From contig CAXXWD010000004.1 of NCBI GenBank assembly GCA_963667595.2, positions 1-64,000 of the forward strand: a DNA stretch of 64,000 nt, given 5' to 3'. The first letter of the stretch is position 1, and the number at the start of each line of letters is the position of its first letter. The position numbers were made by a program, and so were the translations under genes. The DNA is from JAHJQZ01 sp963667595. Lineage in GTDB: Bacteria > Pseudomonadota > Alphaproteobacteria > Rhizobiales > Devosiaceae. Below are positions 26,299 through 35,563 of the stretch, one piece after another. Below the pieces are notes generated by a model, which was not told the DNA's origin, did no database searches, and saw only the letters and a list, made by a program, of their open reading frames with translations.

Positions 26299-26303
26299 CC
26301 TAA
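25338..26303 (+). CDS. IS481-family transposase
   Basis: 321 aa DDE transposase. N-terminal helix-turn-helix SLRALARRYGINQKTVAKWK, then a second DNA-binding part (LPLDDCLYALQPTIPHLTRS). The rve catalytic residues are the Asp in GYFHVDIAQVQTAEGK, the Asp in TVLTDNGTQFCD, and the Glu in NGQVERMNRTIKEATVKRFH. The domain appears complete, so the protein is probably active. The start at 25338 has GGAGGG eight bases upstream; two earlier ATGs are in frame. The last codons (MPGLNT) are encoded by the right inverted repeat and the TAA stop lies just outside the element, so the C-terminus depends on the insertion site. Confidence 0.92.
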   Translation: MGQVLHGSATTTEAVRRAIQNSQESLRALARRYGINQKTVAKWKRRTSTVDLPTGPKVPHSTVLSLEEEAVIVAFRKHTLLPLDDCLYALQPTIPHLTRSSLHRCLQRHGISRLPEVEGDKKPKKKFKRYPIGYFHVDIAQVQTAEGKLQLFVAIDRTSKFAFARLETSATVHAAAAFLKALIEAVPYQIHTVLTDNGTQFCDLPSRRNGPTARLRIHMFDRVCIDNGIEHRLTKPNHPWTNGQVERMNRTIKEATVKRFHYDSHDQLRRHLQDFINAYNFGRRLKALKGLTPYEFICKRWTSEPDRFILDPLHQMPGLNT

Positions 26304-27220
26304 CGTAGCGACGCCAGCCTCACCATATCGAATATGGAGCGGTTCTTGGGGATGGCCCGCACCACCTTGTAGCCGCGCTCCTGCAGGGCGGCGAGAAAAT
26401 CGGGCAACAGCCGGGCCGTCCGGGCATGGATATCGTGGAACAACACGATGCCTTTGCCCTTGGCCTCAAGCCGGGCAAGAGTGCGTTTCAGGATCTTGTC
26501 CTGTGATTGCTTGAGATAGTCCCAGGAATCGACGTTGACGCCAAAGATTATCAGCCCGGAATCGGTGAAATCGGCGCGCAGGGCGCGCGTTTCACTCAGA
26601 TAGGGAAACCTGAAAAACGGCGACAGTTTCTTGCCGGTCGGTTTCAGCGCCTCGGAGATTTCGCTATAGGCCTTTTCCACCGACTGGACAGCGGATTCAT
26701 AGGAAACCGAGGCAAAATTCTCGTGCCCGTGTGAATGCGAACCGATGGTATGGCCCGCCCGGGCAACCAGCATGGCGGTTTCGGGATGGGCCTTGACCAT
26801 CGATCCGACCATGAAAAAGGTTGCCTTCACGCCGTATTCGGACAGCGCATCGAGGATTTTAGGGGTCACGCCCGGATCGGGACCGTCATCGAAGCTCAGG
26901 ATCACTTCGCCCGGCCGCAGCGTGTTCAGATCTTCGGAACTGCCGACGAAAAGCGTGCGGCCAGCGAGTCGCTTGCGCAGGATCGAGCCGGTCGTCAGGC
27001 CCGTGTCATCCCCCAAGGGCGCCGCGACGGCCGAAAGAACCATCGTAGTCTCGCCCGATGGCGCCAGCACCGCAGGCATGGGTTGCTCTATTTCGGCCGA
27101 AACCTGCCGGTCGGGCACGGCGTTCGTGACCAACATGGCCTGCTCTGAGGGAGGTTTTGCGCATCCTGACAAAAGACCGACAACTACCGCCACACTTAAA
27201 ATGGTTTTAACGTGGGACAC
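26300..27220 (-). CDS. Polysaccharide deacetylase (NodB domain), putative lipoprotein
   Basis: About 306 aa. A lipoprotein signal (MSHVKTILSVAVVVGLLSGC) ends in the lipobox LSGC, then a low-complexity linker, then a NodB domain. The metal-binding and catalytic set is visible: ILSFDDGPDPGVTPKIL (Asp-Asp), GHTIGSHSHGHENFASV (the two His), FFRFPYLSETRALRADF, and GIVLFHDIHARTARLLP near the end. These CE4-type enzymes remove acetyl groups from chitin, peptidoglycan or xylan-like polymers in the periplasm or at the outer membrane. I chose GTG at 27220; TTG at 27223 and at 27238 are alternatives, and the GGAG at 27233-27236 favours the two downstream ones. Its TAG stop overlaps the IS481 transposase stop on the other strand. 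Confidence 0.87.
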   Translation of the reverse strand: MSHVKTILSVAVVVGLLSGCAKPPSEQAMLVTNAVPDRQVSAEIEQPMPAVLAPSGETTMVLSAVAAPLGDDTGLTTGSILRKRLAGRTLFVGSSEDLNTLRPGEVILSFDDGPDPGVTPKILDALSEYGVKATFFMVGSMVKAHPETAMLVARAGHTIGSHSHGHENFASVSYESAVQSVEKAYSEISEALKPTGKKLSPFFRFPYLSETRALRADFTDSGLIIFGVNVDSWDYLKQSQDKILKRTLARLEAKGKGIVLFHDIHARTARLLPDFLAALQERGYKVVRAIPKNRSIFDMVRLASLR

Positions 27221-27456
27221 CAATGAACTGCGCTCCAAAAAGTAAGCGCAGTGTTGACGAACATGGTTAAGAGGTTCTCAACGTTTCTCGCCCAAATCCA
27301 TTTTCCGGATGAATTTTCGACAACAGGTCACGTCAAGAAAACGGCGACTTGCCAACTTCGGACAGAGTTGCGGCGATCACCGGCCATCTTGCCGTAAGGA
27401 AACGCCGATGCTATGGCCACGCACGCGCGCTCCGGCCCAAAGGCCGCAAGCGTTTG

Positions 27457-27532
<76 letters not shown>

Positions 27533-27718
27533 AGTTAACTGTTCAGTTTCATTGAATATGCCGCGTCTCCCAAGTCGTTCCGTCTGGATTGGGACGACCT
27601 TCGGACGATATACGGAAAGTCCTCTATGGAAAGGCCACCCCCGGAGGGCCGGCTTTAGGGTGCCAAAGGCGGCCTGCAGATAAAGTTCGCGCTCCAGGCT
27701 CCACACCCGATCGGGATA

Positions 27719-28040
27719 TTGACCGAAAGGCCTCGATCCGTGGCGAACGGGTTCGGGTTGAGCGATCCGCAACGGGCGGCGATTCCGCCTTTGCTGCCGG
27801 ACAATGGATCTGGTGCCGCTGGTGTTGATGATCGCCAGTCGAACGCGAGGATCATGCCCGACAATCCGCCCCGAAGGGGCACCCCCTTGGGCAAGCAGAC
27901 CGACAAGGCGCGGAATGTCATTAGGCGCATGCGCCCTCGCCTCAGGGACTGACGGCCCATCGCCCCCCCGTAATGACAAACTCGCGCTCTGCGGCAATTC
28001 GCCGATGAGCTCTTACCTGTTTGCATTGATCCTTGCTAAA
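27719..28040 (+). pseudogene. IS5-family transposase remnant
   Basis: Within the 576-base gap between tRNA-Thr and the autotransporter. The frame FGLSDPQRAAIPPLLPDN, then GAAGVDDRQ, matches the start of many IS5-family transposases (LSDEQW...IEPLLP...VDDRR). It then jumps to GTPLGKQTDKARNVIRRMRP, which resembles the late part of the same family, and after a frame change to RNDKLA. So an internal deletion plus a frameshift seem to have left about 300 bases. No terminal repeats were identified. The rest of the gap shows nothing I can support. Confidence 0.5.
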
Positions 28041-28108
28041 TCCTGATCATAGTGAAATTTGTGTGTGTTGATGCTTTTGTTCGTAATCTTGACTTTGTAG
28101 GACGCCTT

Positions 28109-30539
28109 ATGCCCACCCCCCGCCGTGTTGCTCCTTCGCCGAGCCGCCGCGCTCGCCGACTCCTTTTGTCGGCTTCGGTAGTCGCTCTTTTTGCTGCGGG
28201 AATTCCGTCCTCAGCCCAGGCCACCAACGTAGTGATCGGTTCCCTCGGCAGCTACTCGGTTCCGGTTTATGGCAATAGCACGGCCGGCGACCCGACCGAT
28301 TTGGATATCACTCAATCATCGAACAACACACTCACCATCGACAGAGGACGTACCTCTGACTCCGCCTATGGTGCAAAAGGCAATGCGTCCGGACAAGAGA
28401 GCAGCCAGAACACCCTGACGATCTTGGACAACGGGTCGGCAAAAAATGCCTATGGCGGATACAGCGATGGCGACGCCACGCAAAACACAGTGGCGATTGA
28501 GGATGCGTCCGTTGGGTCTGGTGGCGCGCCAAGCGCCGACCTTATTGGCGGATACAGTGTGTCTGGCAATGCCACGCACAACAGTGTCTCGATCAGCGAT
28601 TCGCCGTATATCACGCCTGTCACGTCTATCACTGCGACGGTCATCGGCGGATACAGCGGGAGTGGCGCCGCCACGGACAACAGCGTCACGGTCAGTGGCG
28701 GAAGCTTCTCCAAAAATGTCTATGGCGCATTCGCCAGCGCTGGCACTGCCACGAACAACCGTGTGGAGATCAGTGGCGGAAGCTTCGATGCTGATATCTA
28801 CGGCGGACAGGCTTCGAACGACGCCACGGACAACAGCGTCACGATCAACGGCGGAAGCTTCGATGCTGATATCTACGGCGGGAAGGCTTCGAACGACGCC
28901 ACGGGCAACAGCGTCACGATCAACGGCGGAAGCTTCGATACTAGTATCTACGGCGGACAGGCTTCGAACGACGCCACGGGCAACAGCGTCACGATCAACG
29001 GCGGTACATTCGAACAAGCTATCTTTGGCGGAGACAGCGGTTCTGGCGCCGCCTCGAACAACACCATCACGATCAGCGGAGGATCCATCAAGGGGGGCAT
29101 CCTCGGAGGTTCTGGCAGTTCTGCCACGAACAACACCATCAACATCCTCGGCGGAACGCTGGGTACTGTCGGGGGCCCGTACCCCCACCCTTCTTGGCGG
29201 GCAAGCCAGCGGCGGAATCGGGGACATTTTCACCGGCAACGTGCTCAATCTGCACGTGTCGGGGCAGACCGTCAGCAGCCTGGGTAGTTTCGAATATCTC
29301 AACTTCTACCTGCCGACGACGGTCGCCAATGGCGATACCGTACTGACCGTGACCGGCACGGCGGCGCTGGTGAATTTCGGAGGCAAATCCTCCGTCGTCA
29401 ATGTCGGCATCGATGGCAGTGCTTCCGCGCTGGCGGTCGGCGACACGGTCACCCTGATCGATGCCGATCAGCTGCTGATCCATAACGACCTCAACACCAC
29501 GGCTGACGGCACGGGCATGCAGGGCGTGACGCTCAAATACGCGTTCGATATCGATGTCGACGGCAACGACCTGACGGCCACCGTCACCAGCAGTGGCACC
29601 TCCGAGTCCAGCAAGGCGCTTTCGGAAGGCGGGGCCGTTCAGGCGTCGGTTATCAACCAGGGCAGCGATCTTTCCTCCGGTTCGGGCATGGCCAACGCCA
29701 TCGGCGCGGCGCGTTCCAGCACGACCTCCTTCTCGGCCATGTCCGGCGGTTCGATCCGCACCGAGACGGGGTCGCATATCGATGTCACCGGCGTCTCGCT
29801 GCTCGCCGGTCTCAGCGGAACATTCGATCTTTTGGACAATACGGTCGTCGCGGCCCCCTATCTCGAATATGGCTACGGCGCCTACGACACGTACAACACC
29901 TTCGCGTCCGGCTCGGTGCACGGCACGGGCGACAGTTCCTATGTCGGCGCCGGCGTGCTCGCGCATATGGACCTTTTGGAAACGGAAGCCGGCCATGCCT
30001 ATGTCGAGGGCGGTGCCCGCGCCGGCATTGCCTTTAACAGCTTCAACAGTGCCGATCTGGTGAGTGGCGGCGTGGCGGCCCAATACGATGCCTCCTCGGC
30101 CTATTACGGGCTCAACGCCGGGCTCGGCTATGTCTGGAACCTGACCGAGGAGTCTGCGCTCGATATCTACGGACACTATTCGTGGAACGAACTGGGTAGC
30201 GACAGCGTCACCCTCAGCACCGGGGATACGGTGGATTTCGCCGCCGTCGACTCGCATCGGGTCCGGCTTGGTGCGCGTTATTCCTATGAGATGTCGGAAC
30301 AGGCGACGCCCTATGTGGACCTGGCCTGGGAGCATGAGTTCGACGGCAGCGTCTCGGCGACGACGAGCGGCCATGCCATCGCCGAGCCGTCGCTTTCCGG
30401 CGACACGGGAATAGTGTCGGCGGGCCTGAAGCTGACCCCGTCCGAGGACCTGCCGCTCACGCTCGATCTCAATATTGCCGGCCATGTCGGGCGAAACCAG
30501 GGCTTTTCCGCCGGCCTTCAGGCAAAGGTCGCCTTCTAG
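28109..30539 (+). pseudogene. Autotransporter outer-membrane protein, single frameshift
   Basis: A type V secreted surface protein of about 809 codons when repaired. Start ATG 28109 after AGGA. A signal peptide follows (basic MPTPRRVAPSPSRRARR, core LLLSASVVALFAAGIP, cleavage SAQAT). The passenger is a Gly/Asn/Ser/Thr-rich beta-helix with IYGG and NSVTINGGSF repeats. The frame breaks in a five-C run at 29182-29186. Removing one C gives GGPYPTLLGGQASGGIGDIF and continues through the 12-strand translocator (SLLAGLSGTFDLLDNTVVAA, GHYSWNELGSDSVTLS) to a terminal Phe (AGLQAKVAF), as needed for outer-membrane insertion. Sequencing error or phase-variable switching at the C run are both conceivable. 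The passenger's function is unknown. Confidence 0.85.
28775..28999 (+). repeat. Three tandem 75-bp repeats in the autotransporter passenger
   Basis: Units start at 28775, 28850 and 28925 and encode the 25-residue repeat GGSF-D-(A/T)-(D/S)-IYGG-(Q/K)-ASNDAT-(D/G)-NSVTIN. DNA identity is very high between units, so recent expansion or contraction by recombination is likely. Weaker versions of the same repeat flank them. Confidence 0.85.
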
Positions 30540-30575
30540 AGTGCTTTCAGGCGAAGTGGGTACCGGTTCGCGCGA
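30537..30575 (+). repeat. Dispersed palindromic intergenic element, copy 4 (short form)
   Basis: TAGAGTGCTTTCAGGCGAAG then TGGGTACCGGTTCGC, starting at the autotransporter stop codon. It keeps only the first third of the longer copies. Confidence 0.65.
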
Positions 30576-30698
30576 GGCGTCCTTGACTGTGATGGTTGGC
30601 GCATGGCTTCCGGGTTCGGAGGCTGTGCGTCATCCTTCTTTACCGCAAACCAGCAAGTTTCGGCTTCAATCCAGCCTGCCGCTCCTTGGCTCTAGGCG

Positions 30699-31514
30699 TC
30701 AGGCGTCTTCCTGAAGGGCGCGGAACGCTGCCCGTCGTTCGGCCTGCCGCACCGGATCGGCGACCGGTGCCGCCAGCAGGAGACGTTCGGTATAGGGGTG
30801 TTGCGGGTGGGCGGTGACCTGATCACATTCGCCGAATTCGACGATCTCGCCATCGCGCATGACAGCGACGCGGTGCGAGATGTGGCGGACGACGGCGAGA
30901 TCATGCGAGATAAACAGATAGGCGACGCCGGTTCGCTCCTGAATTTCGATGAACAGATCGAGCACGCGGGCCTGGTTCGACAGATCGAGCGCCGAAACCG
31001 GTTCGTCGCAAACGATCAGCTTGGGCGACAGGGCAAGTGCGCGCGCAATGGCGATGCGCTGACGTTGCCCGCCTGAAAACTCGCGCGGGTAGCGGCGTAC
31101 CGTATCCGCAGGCAGGGCCACCTGGTTCAAAAGATCGAGCACGCGCACGCGTGCGTCAGCCATGGTGAACTGGCCGCGCGCGACGATCGGTTCGGTAAGG
31201 ATATCCTCTATCGTCATCGAGGGGTTGAGCGAGGTGTAGGGGTCCTGAAAAACGGCCTGGATCGCTGCTGCATTGCCCTTGCGGTCGCGTGGCGCGACCC
31301 CGGCGATATCGACACCTTCAAACAGGATCTGCCCCGAACTGACAGGACCGATTCCGAGAATGGCGCGTCCGATCGTCGTTTTTCCCGATCCGCTTTCGCC
31401 GACCAGTCCGACCGTTTCTCCGGGCCGGATGGTAAAACTGACATCCTTGAGGACGTGAAGAAGTCCGAACTTGGTATTGACCTTTCGGCAGTCGACCAAG
31501 ATGGGATCGCTCAT
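30699..31514 (-). CDS. Oligopeptide/dipeptide-type ABC transporter ATPase (OppF/DppF-like)
   Basis: 271 aa cytoplasmic ATPase. Walker A GESGSGKTTIGRAILG, Q-loop AVFQDPYTSLNPSMTIEDIL, signature FSGGQRQRIAIARALALSP, Walker B KLIVCDEPVSALDLS, switch His in LFISHDLAVV, and the Opp-type C-terminal HPQHPYTERLLLAAP. The start overlaps the stop of the upstream fused gene as ATGA. It is the last gene of a three-gene operon forming an Opp/Dpp importer with two ATPase domains. The substrate may be peptides or, as in several soil bacteria, oligosaccharides; the neighbouring GH3 enzyme leans towards sugars (inference). Confidence 0.92.
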   Translation of the reverse strand: MSDPILVDCRKVNTKFGLLHVLKDVSFTIRPGETVGLVGESGSGKTTIGRAILGIGPVSSGQILFEGVDIAGVAPRDRKGNAAAIQAVFQDPYTSLNPSMTIEDILTEPIVARGQFTMADARVRVLDLLNQVALPADTVRRYPREFSGGQRQRIAIARALALSPKLIVCDEPVSALDLSNQARVLDLFIEIQERTGVAYLFISHDLAVVRHISHRVAVMRDGEIVEFGECDQVTAHPQHPYTERLLLAAPVADPVRQAERRAAFRALQEDA

Positions 31515-33280
31515 GCGGACAACTCCCCGGATGCTGGAGGCGTGTAGGAACGAGGCTCTGAATCCTCAAGCACCGCATCGAGCAGCATGCGCGTATAGGC
31601 ATGTTTGGGTTCGGCAAAGAGCTGATGGACTTCGTTCATCTCGACGATCCGGCCATCCTTCATCACCGCAACACGATCGCAACTGTCGGCGACGACACCA
31701 AAATTGTGCGTGACCAGGATCATCGACATCTGAAATTCGACCTGTAGATCACGCATCAGGTCAAGCACTTCGGCCTGCACGGTCACATCGAGTGCCGTGG
31801 TCGGTTCGTCGGCGATGAGCAGATCCGGATTGCAGGACACCGCCCCGGCGATCAATACGCGTTGCGCCATGCCGCCGGAGACCTGATGCGGATAGGATCG
31901 GAACGTTCGTTCCGGGTCCGGCAGGCCAACCCTGGCCAAAAGCGCGAGCGCGCGCGATTTGGCTTCCTTTCGCGAAATGCCAAGCACATTGACCATCGGT
32001 TCGACCAGCTGAAAGCCGATGCGGAAGGTCGGATCGAGATTCGACATCGGTTCCTGCGGGACATAGGCGATGCGTTTGCCGCGTATGGCCTGGAGTTGCG
32101 TCTTGTTGAGGCGCGTCAGATCCTGGCCGTCCAGGAATGCTGATCCGGACAACACGCGGCCGCCGGGTGACAGCAATTGCATGATGCCGAAGGCGGTCTG
32201 GGTCTTGCCCGAGCCGCTTTCGCCGACTAGCCCCAGGACCTCGCCCTTGTGCACCTGGAAGGAAATATCGTCGACGACCTTGATCCAGCCTTTATCGTCC
32301 GGATAGCCGATGCTCAGGTTCCTGACATCAAGCAGAACGTCCGGATTAACAGGCGCCGGACTGACCGATGAAGCTGTGCCCGGCTCGGGTTGCGCTGCCG
32401 CATGCTCGCCCGCGTTCGCACCGCCCAGTTGCATGCGATCGCGGATGGCGTTGGCAAGCAGGACGAAGGACGCAACGGTAATGGCGATGGCCACGCCCGG
32501 CCAGATGAGCGCCAGCGGTGCGATATAGATGTTCTGGAAGGCGTCCTGAAGCATCCCGCCCCAGGTCGGGATGCGCGGATCGCCAAAGCCGAGAAACTCG
32601 AGGCCCGCCTGAATGACGATGGCGATGCCCAGAACGATCGAGATCTGGATGACCACCGGCGCGCGGATGACCAGCAGGATGTGCCGCGTAATGATGCGCA
32701 GATCGCTCAATCCGGAAACGCGTGCCGCATCGATGTAGAGTTCGTTCTTGACACCCAGAACAAGGCTGCGGGTCAGGCGATAGAAGTTCGGGGTCAGCAT
32801 GACGCCGAACGCGACCATGGAAAGATAGATCGACGACCCCATGGCCTGGAACAGGGCCAGAAGAATAATCATGGGCGGCAAGGCCATGAGCGCGTCGAAA
32901 ATCCAGCTCATGGCCACGTCGAGGCGCCGACCGTAATAGCCACCGAACAGGCCCGCCGCGACACCGATCACGACCGCAACGACGACGGCGATGAGCGATC
33001 CGAGCAAGGTGTTGCGCGCGCCAAAAACAAGCCGGCTCAGAATGTCCCGGCCGGCGCTGTCGCCGCCGAGCAGATAGCCGTCTCCGGGGGCTGTGTTGAC
33101 CAAGAATATCTTGACCGCACCCGGATCGTACGGGGCGATGAACGGCGCCAGAACGGCCATCAGCACGGCAATCAGGATCAGGATGGAGGCGATCAGACCG
33201 AGCGGATTGCGCAGGACCGAGAGCGCGAAGTTCTCACGCTTCCGTTCGGCCTGCAGGCCGGAGGGGGCGGTGTCTGTCAT
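31511..33280 (-). CDS. Fused ABC permease-ATPase (DppC-DppD type)
   Basis: 589 aa fusion. Residues 1-290 are a DppC-like permease (VLAPFIAPYDPGAVKIFLVN, GGDSAGRDILSRLVFGARNT, EAA-like loop YIDAARVSGLSDLRIITRHI, GDPRIPTWGGMLQDAF). A short Ala/Pro-rich linker (AAAQPEPGTASSVSPAPV) leads to a DppD-like ATPase: Walker A GLVGESGSGKTQTAFGIM, signature VSGGMAQRVLIAGAVS, Walker B LLIADEPTTALDVT, and the C-terminal EPKHAYTRMLLDA. Both halves look complete. Start ATG 33280 overlaps the DppB stop as ATGA. Such fusions occur in some Hyphomicrobiales and actinobacteria but are uncommon compared with separate subunits. Confidence 0.92.
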   Translation of the reverse strand: MTDTAPSGLQAERKRENFALSVLRNPLGLIASILILIAVLMAVLAPFIAPYDPGAVKIFLVNTAPGDGYLLGGDSAGRDILSRLVFGARNTLLGSLIAVVVAVVIGVAAGLFGGYYGRRLDVAMSWIFDALMALPPMIILLALFQAMGSSIYLSMVAFGVMLTPNFYRLTRSLVLGVKNELYIDAARVSGLSDLRIITRHILLVIRAPVVIQISIVLGIAIVIQAGLEFLGFGDPRIPTWGGMLQDAFQNIYIAPLALIWPGVAIAITVASFVLLANAIRDRMQLGGANAGEHAAAQPEPGTASSVSPAPVNPDVLLDVRNLSIGYPDDKGWIKVVDDISFQVHKGEVLGLVGESGSGKTQTAFGIMQLLSPGGRVLSGSAFLDGQDLTRLNKTQLQAIRGKRIAYVPQEPMSNLDPTFRIGFQLVEPMVNVLGISRKEAKSRALALLARVGLPDPERTFRSYPHQVSGGMAQRVLIAGAVSCNPDLLIADEPTTALDVTVQAEVLDLMRDLQVEFQMSMILVTHNFGVVADSCDRVAVMKDGRIVEMNEVHQLFAEPKHAYTRMLLDAVLEDSEPRSYTPPASGELSA

Positions 33281-34218
33281 GATATCCGGACTTTCGGATT
33301 GATCCACGCATTCACGAGATCGAGCAGGATGTTGACGATAACGACCATGACGATGAGGTTGACGACGATGCCCATGAGCATCGGGGTGTCGCCTCCGAGA
33401 GTGGAATCAACCGTTAGCGAACCGATACCGGGAACGGCGAAAACGCGTTCGATGATCGCGGACCCTCCCAGAAAACCGATGAACTGTACGGTCAACACGG
33501 TCAGCGCCGCAGGCATGGCGTTGCGCAGAACATGCCGGAAAAGCACCGAACGCGCGCTGACGCCGCGGGCGCGCAGTGTACGCACATAGTCCTGACGCAA
33601 GGCATCGATAACGGCGCCGCGCAGCTGTTGGGAGGCGGAAGCAATGCCGGAAAAGGCAAGCGCCGTCACCGGCAGGACGAGAGAGGACGCCCAACCGAGC
33701 GGCGAAGAGAAAAAGGAGACGTAGCCGGTGGCGGGAAACCAGCGCAGGTTGATGGCAAAGATGATCACGAGGATGAGGGCGAGCCAGAAACTGGGCATCG
33801 CGAAGCCGACGATGCTGCCGACCTGAATGAACCGGTCGGCAAATCCGCCATGGACCGCGGCGGTGATCCCGAGCACGGTCGACAATATTGCCATGGCCGC
33901 GATAGCGACGAAGACGATCGACAGGGTAACGGGCAGACGCCGTCCGAGTTCGGCGCTGACGCGCGTGTTTGACGTCCAGCTCGATCCCAGGTCGCCGTGA
34001 ACGGCTTTGCCGAGCCAGTCGAGATATTGCACGTGGAGTGGACGGTCGATGCCGAGCTCGTGATTGAGCGCAACGATCTGATCCTGTGTCGCGCTTTCTC
34101 CCAGAAGATTGATCGCAACGTTGTCCGTGGATCCGTACATCAGCACGAAGGTGATCCCCGAAACGACGAACAGCAGCAAAACGCCGGAAGCCAAGCGTCG
34201 TGCCAGATATGAAAGCAT
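33277..34218 (-). CDS. Oligopeptide/dipeptide-type ABC permease (DppB-like)
   Basis: 313 aa inner-membrane permease. It opens MLSYLARRLASGVLLLFVVS and has the usual early loop (DQIVALNHELGIDRPLHVQY). The EAA-type loop is YVRTLRARGVSARSVLFRHV, followed by LRNAMPAALTVLTVQFIGFL and ERVFAVPGIGSLTVDSTLGG. Start 34218 follows GGGGGAGA. It is first in the leftward operon, divergent from the LysR gene with 118 bases between starts, so that spacer holds the promoter and probable LysR sites. Confidence 0.92.
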   Translation of the reverse strand: MLSYLARRLASGVLLLFVVSGITFVLMYGSTDNVAINLLGESATQDQIVALNHELGIDRPLHVQYLDWLGKAVHGDLGSSWTSNTRVSAELGRRLPVTLSIVFVAIAAMAILSTVLGITAAVHGGFADRFIQVGSIVGFAMPSFWLALILVIIFAINLRWFPATGYVSFFSSPLGWASSLVLPVTALAFSGIASASQQLRGAVIDALRQDYVRTLRARGVSARSVLFRHVLRNAMPAALTVLTVQFIGFLGGSAIIERVFAVPGIGSLTVDSTLGGDTPMLMGIVVNLIVMVVIVNILLDLVNAWINPKVRIS

Positions 34219-34282
34219 TGGTCTTGTCTCCCCCCGGAGATGTTTTTCACCGGCGTTTTGGCGTGAAGATAGCCTTCGTTGC

Positions 34283-34301
34283 AATGCATAGATAATGCAT
34301 T
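34283..34301. promoter_or_regulatory. Paired ATGCAT sites in the dppB-lysR spacer
   Basis: AATGCAT at 34283-34289 and AATGCATT at 34294-34301, 11 bases apart, a spacing like the T-N11-A sites of LysR regulators. The same AATGCATT occurs at 37167-37174 upstream of the cognate binding-protein gene. Confidence 0.45.
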
Positions 34302-34336
34302 TATATGCCTTAGTCATAATATCGGTTTATCACCCC

Positions 34337-35308
34337 ATGCTCGATCAAGTCACACATCTGTTTCGCCTCAAAACGATCATCGAAGAGGGCAGCCTGCGCC
34401 GCGCGGCTGAGCGGCTCAACGTCACGCAGCCGGCGCTCTCGCGTTCCGTGGTGCAACTTGAGCGGCTCTTCGGCCGACAACTGCTCGAGCGCAGCACGCG
34501 CGGCGTCCAACCAACGGCGTTCGGCCGCAGGGTTCTGTCGGCGTCGCTTCGGCTCATGCGCCAGTGGGAGCTGGAAGAACAACAATTGCAGGAAGATCAG
34601 ACCGTTGGCGACATTCACGTCAGGATCGGCGCCGGTCCGGAATCGCGTGCAGTAATCCTGCCTGAGGTCATGCCGCTCATCCAGAAGCGCTTTCCCCAAC
34701 TCACCTTTGAGATTTATCGGGATCACCACGTCAAGGCCTACGAGGATTTGTGTGAAGGCAGGCTCGACGTGGTTTTGTCCGGGGGGATTGGCAGGACCGA
34801 CCTGCGCCTGAAGCAAAGACAGTTGGCCGTTGTCGTCGATCACATCATCGCGCGGGAAGGCCATCCGATTTTCGAGCGCATCGGCCCGAACAGACTGGTG
34901 CCCGACCTCGCATTGCTCGACTTCCCCTGGCTGGTTTATCTGGAATACTCCACCTATCGTGAAATGACGATGCATGCGATCCACGAACGCATCGGCCATT
35001 ATCCCGATGTCCGGCTGATCTGCGACAGCCTTCAGACGACGATCGCCGCGTTGCAGCGCGGCGACTACCTCGCCTATCTGCCGGGCCAGATTATCTACGC
35101 CGTCGACGCGCCTCGACTTCGCGCGGTTCCGGTCGATTTCAGATGGCGCACGACCCGCGTCGGGATGTCGATTCGCGAAGAAATCGCGGATTGGGAGCCC
35201 ATTCAGGCCTTGCAGGATGCGTGCATCGAAACCTTCGCAAAATACGAACCGGTCGATTATCCGAGCACGTACCAGAATTCGGAGGATCTTGTCGGGGGCC
35301 AGTGGTAA
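34337..35308 (+). CDS. LysR-family transcriptional regulator
   Basis: 323 aa. The N-terminal winged helix reads LKTIIEEGSLRRAAERLNVT, then QPALSRSVVQLERLFGRQLL, with ERSTRGVQPTAFGRRVL after it. An effector-binding domain follows (IGAGPESRAVILPEVMPLIQ, GRLDVVLSGGIGR). Start ATG 34337. It is divergent from the Dpp/Opp operon and convergent with the family-5 binding-protein gene, so it probably controls both. The ligand is unknown. After its stop lie 115 bases to a terminator for the opposite gene. Confidence 0.92.
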   Translation: MLDQVTHLFRLKTIIEEGSLRRAAERLNVTQPALSRSVVQLERLFGRQLLERSTRGVQPTAFGRRVLSASLRLMRQWELEEQQLQEDQTVGDIHVRIGAGPESRAVILPEVMPLIQKRFPQLTFEIYRDHHVKAYEDLCEGRLDVVLSGGIGRTDLRLKQRQLAVVVDHIIAREGHPIFERIGPNRLVPDLALLDFPWLVYLEYSTYREMTMHAIHERIGHYPDVRLICDSLQTTIAALQRGDYLAYLPGQIIYAVDAPRLRAVPVDFRWRTTRVGMSIREEIADWEPIQALQDACIETFAKYEPVDYPSTYQNSEDLVGGQW

Positions 35309-35419
35309 ACGGCCGATCCCAACGGGATATCCCCGCATCGGCGGCTATCACGCACCCAAGGTCCTGCGGCGGCGCCCCCTGTCGACCTCAAGTCAAAGCG
35401 CGCACCAATGAACATGATG

Positions 35420-35446
35420 AAAAAACCCCGGCCTTTTGGCCGGGGT
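35420..35446 (-). terminator. Intrinsic terminator of the family-5 binding-protein gene
   Basis: Perfect 8-bp stem CCCCGGCC / GGCCGGGG (35426-35433, 35438-35445) with a four-base loop, followed on the minus strand by six T residues. It lies about 120 bases past the stop at 35564. Confidence 0.85.
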
Positions 35447-35563
35447 CGCAAAGATCAGTCTTGGGAGGCGTTGGGTTATCGTTCTCGTTACGGCGCATCT
35501 TGTGCGTAATCGACACTCAGTTTTTCGCACAATGCGTCGGAAGGTGTCCCAACTGCGACTGGT

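Noticed and set aside
28775..28999. CRISPR-like array
   Set aside because: The repeats are contiguous, in frame with the autotransporter and without unique spacers; they are protein-coding tandem repeats.
28446..30539. 697-codon frame taken as a separate gene from the autotransporter
   Set aside because: Only its part after about 29180 is real protein; the first part is a shadow. The real gene starts at 28109 and changes frame at the C run.
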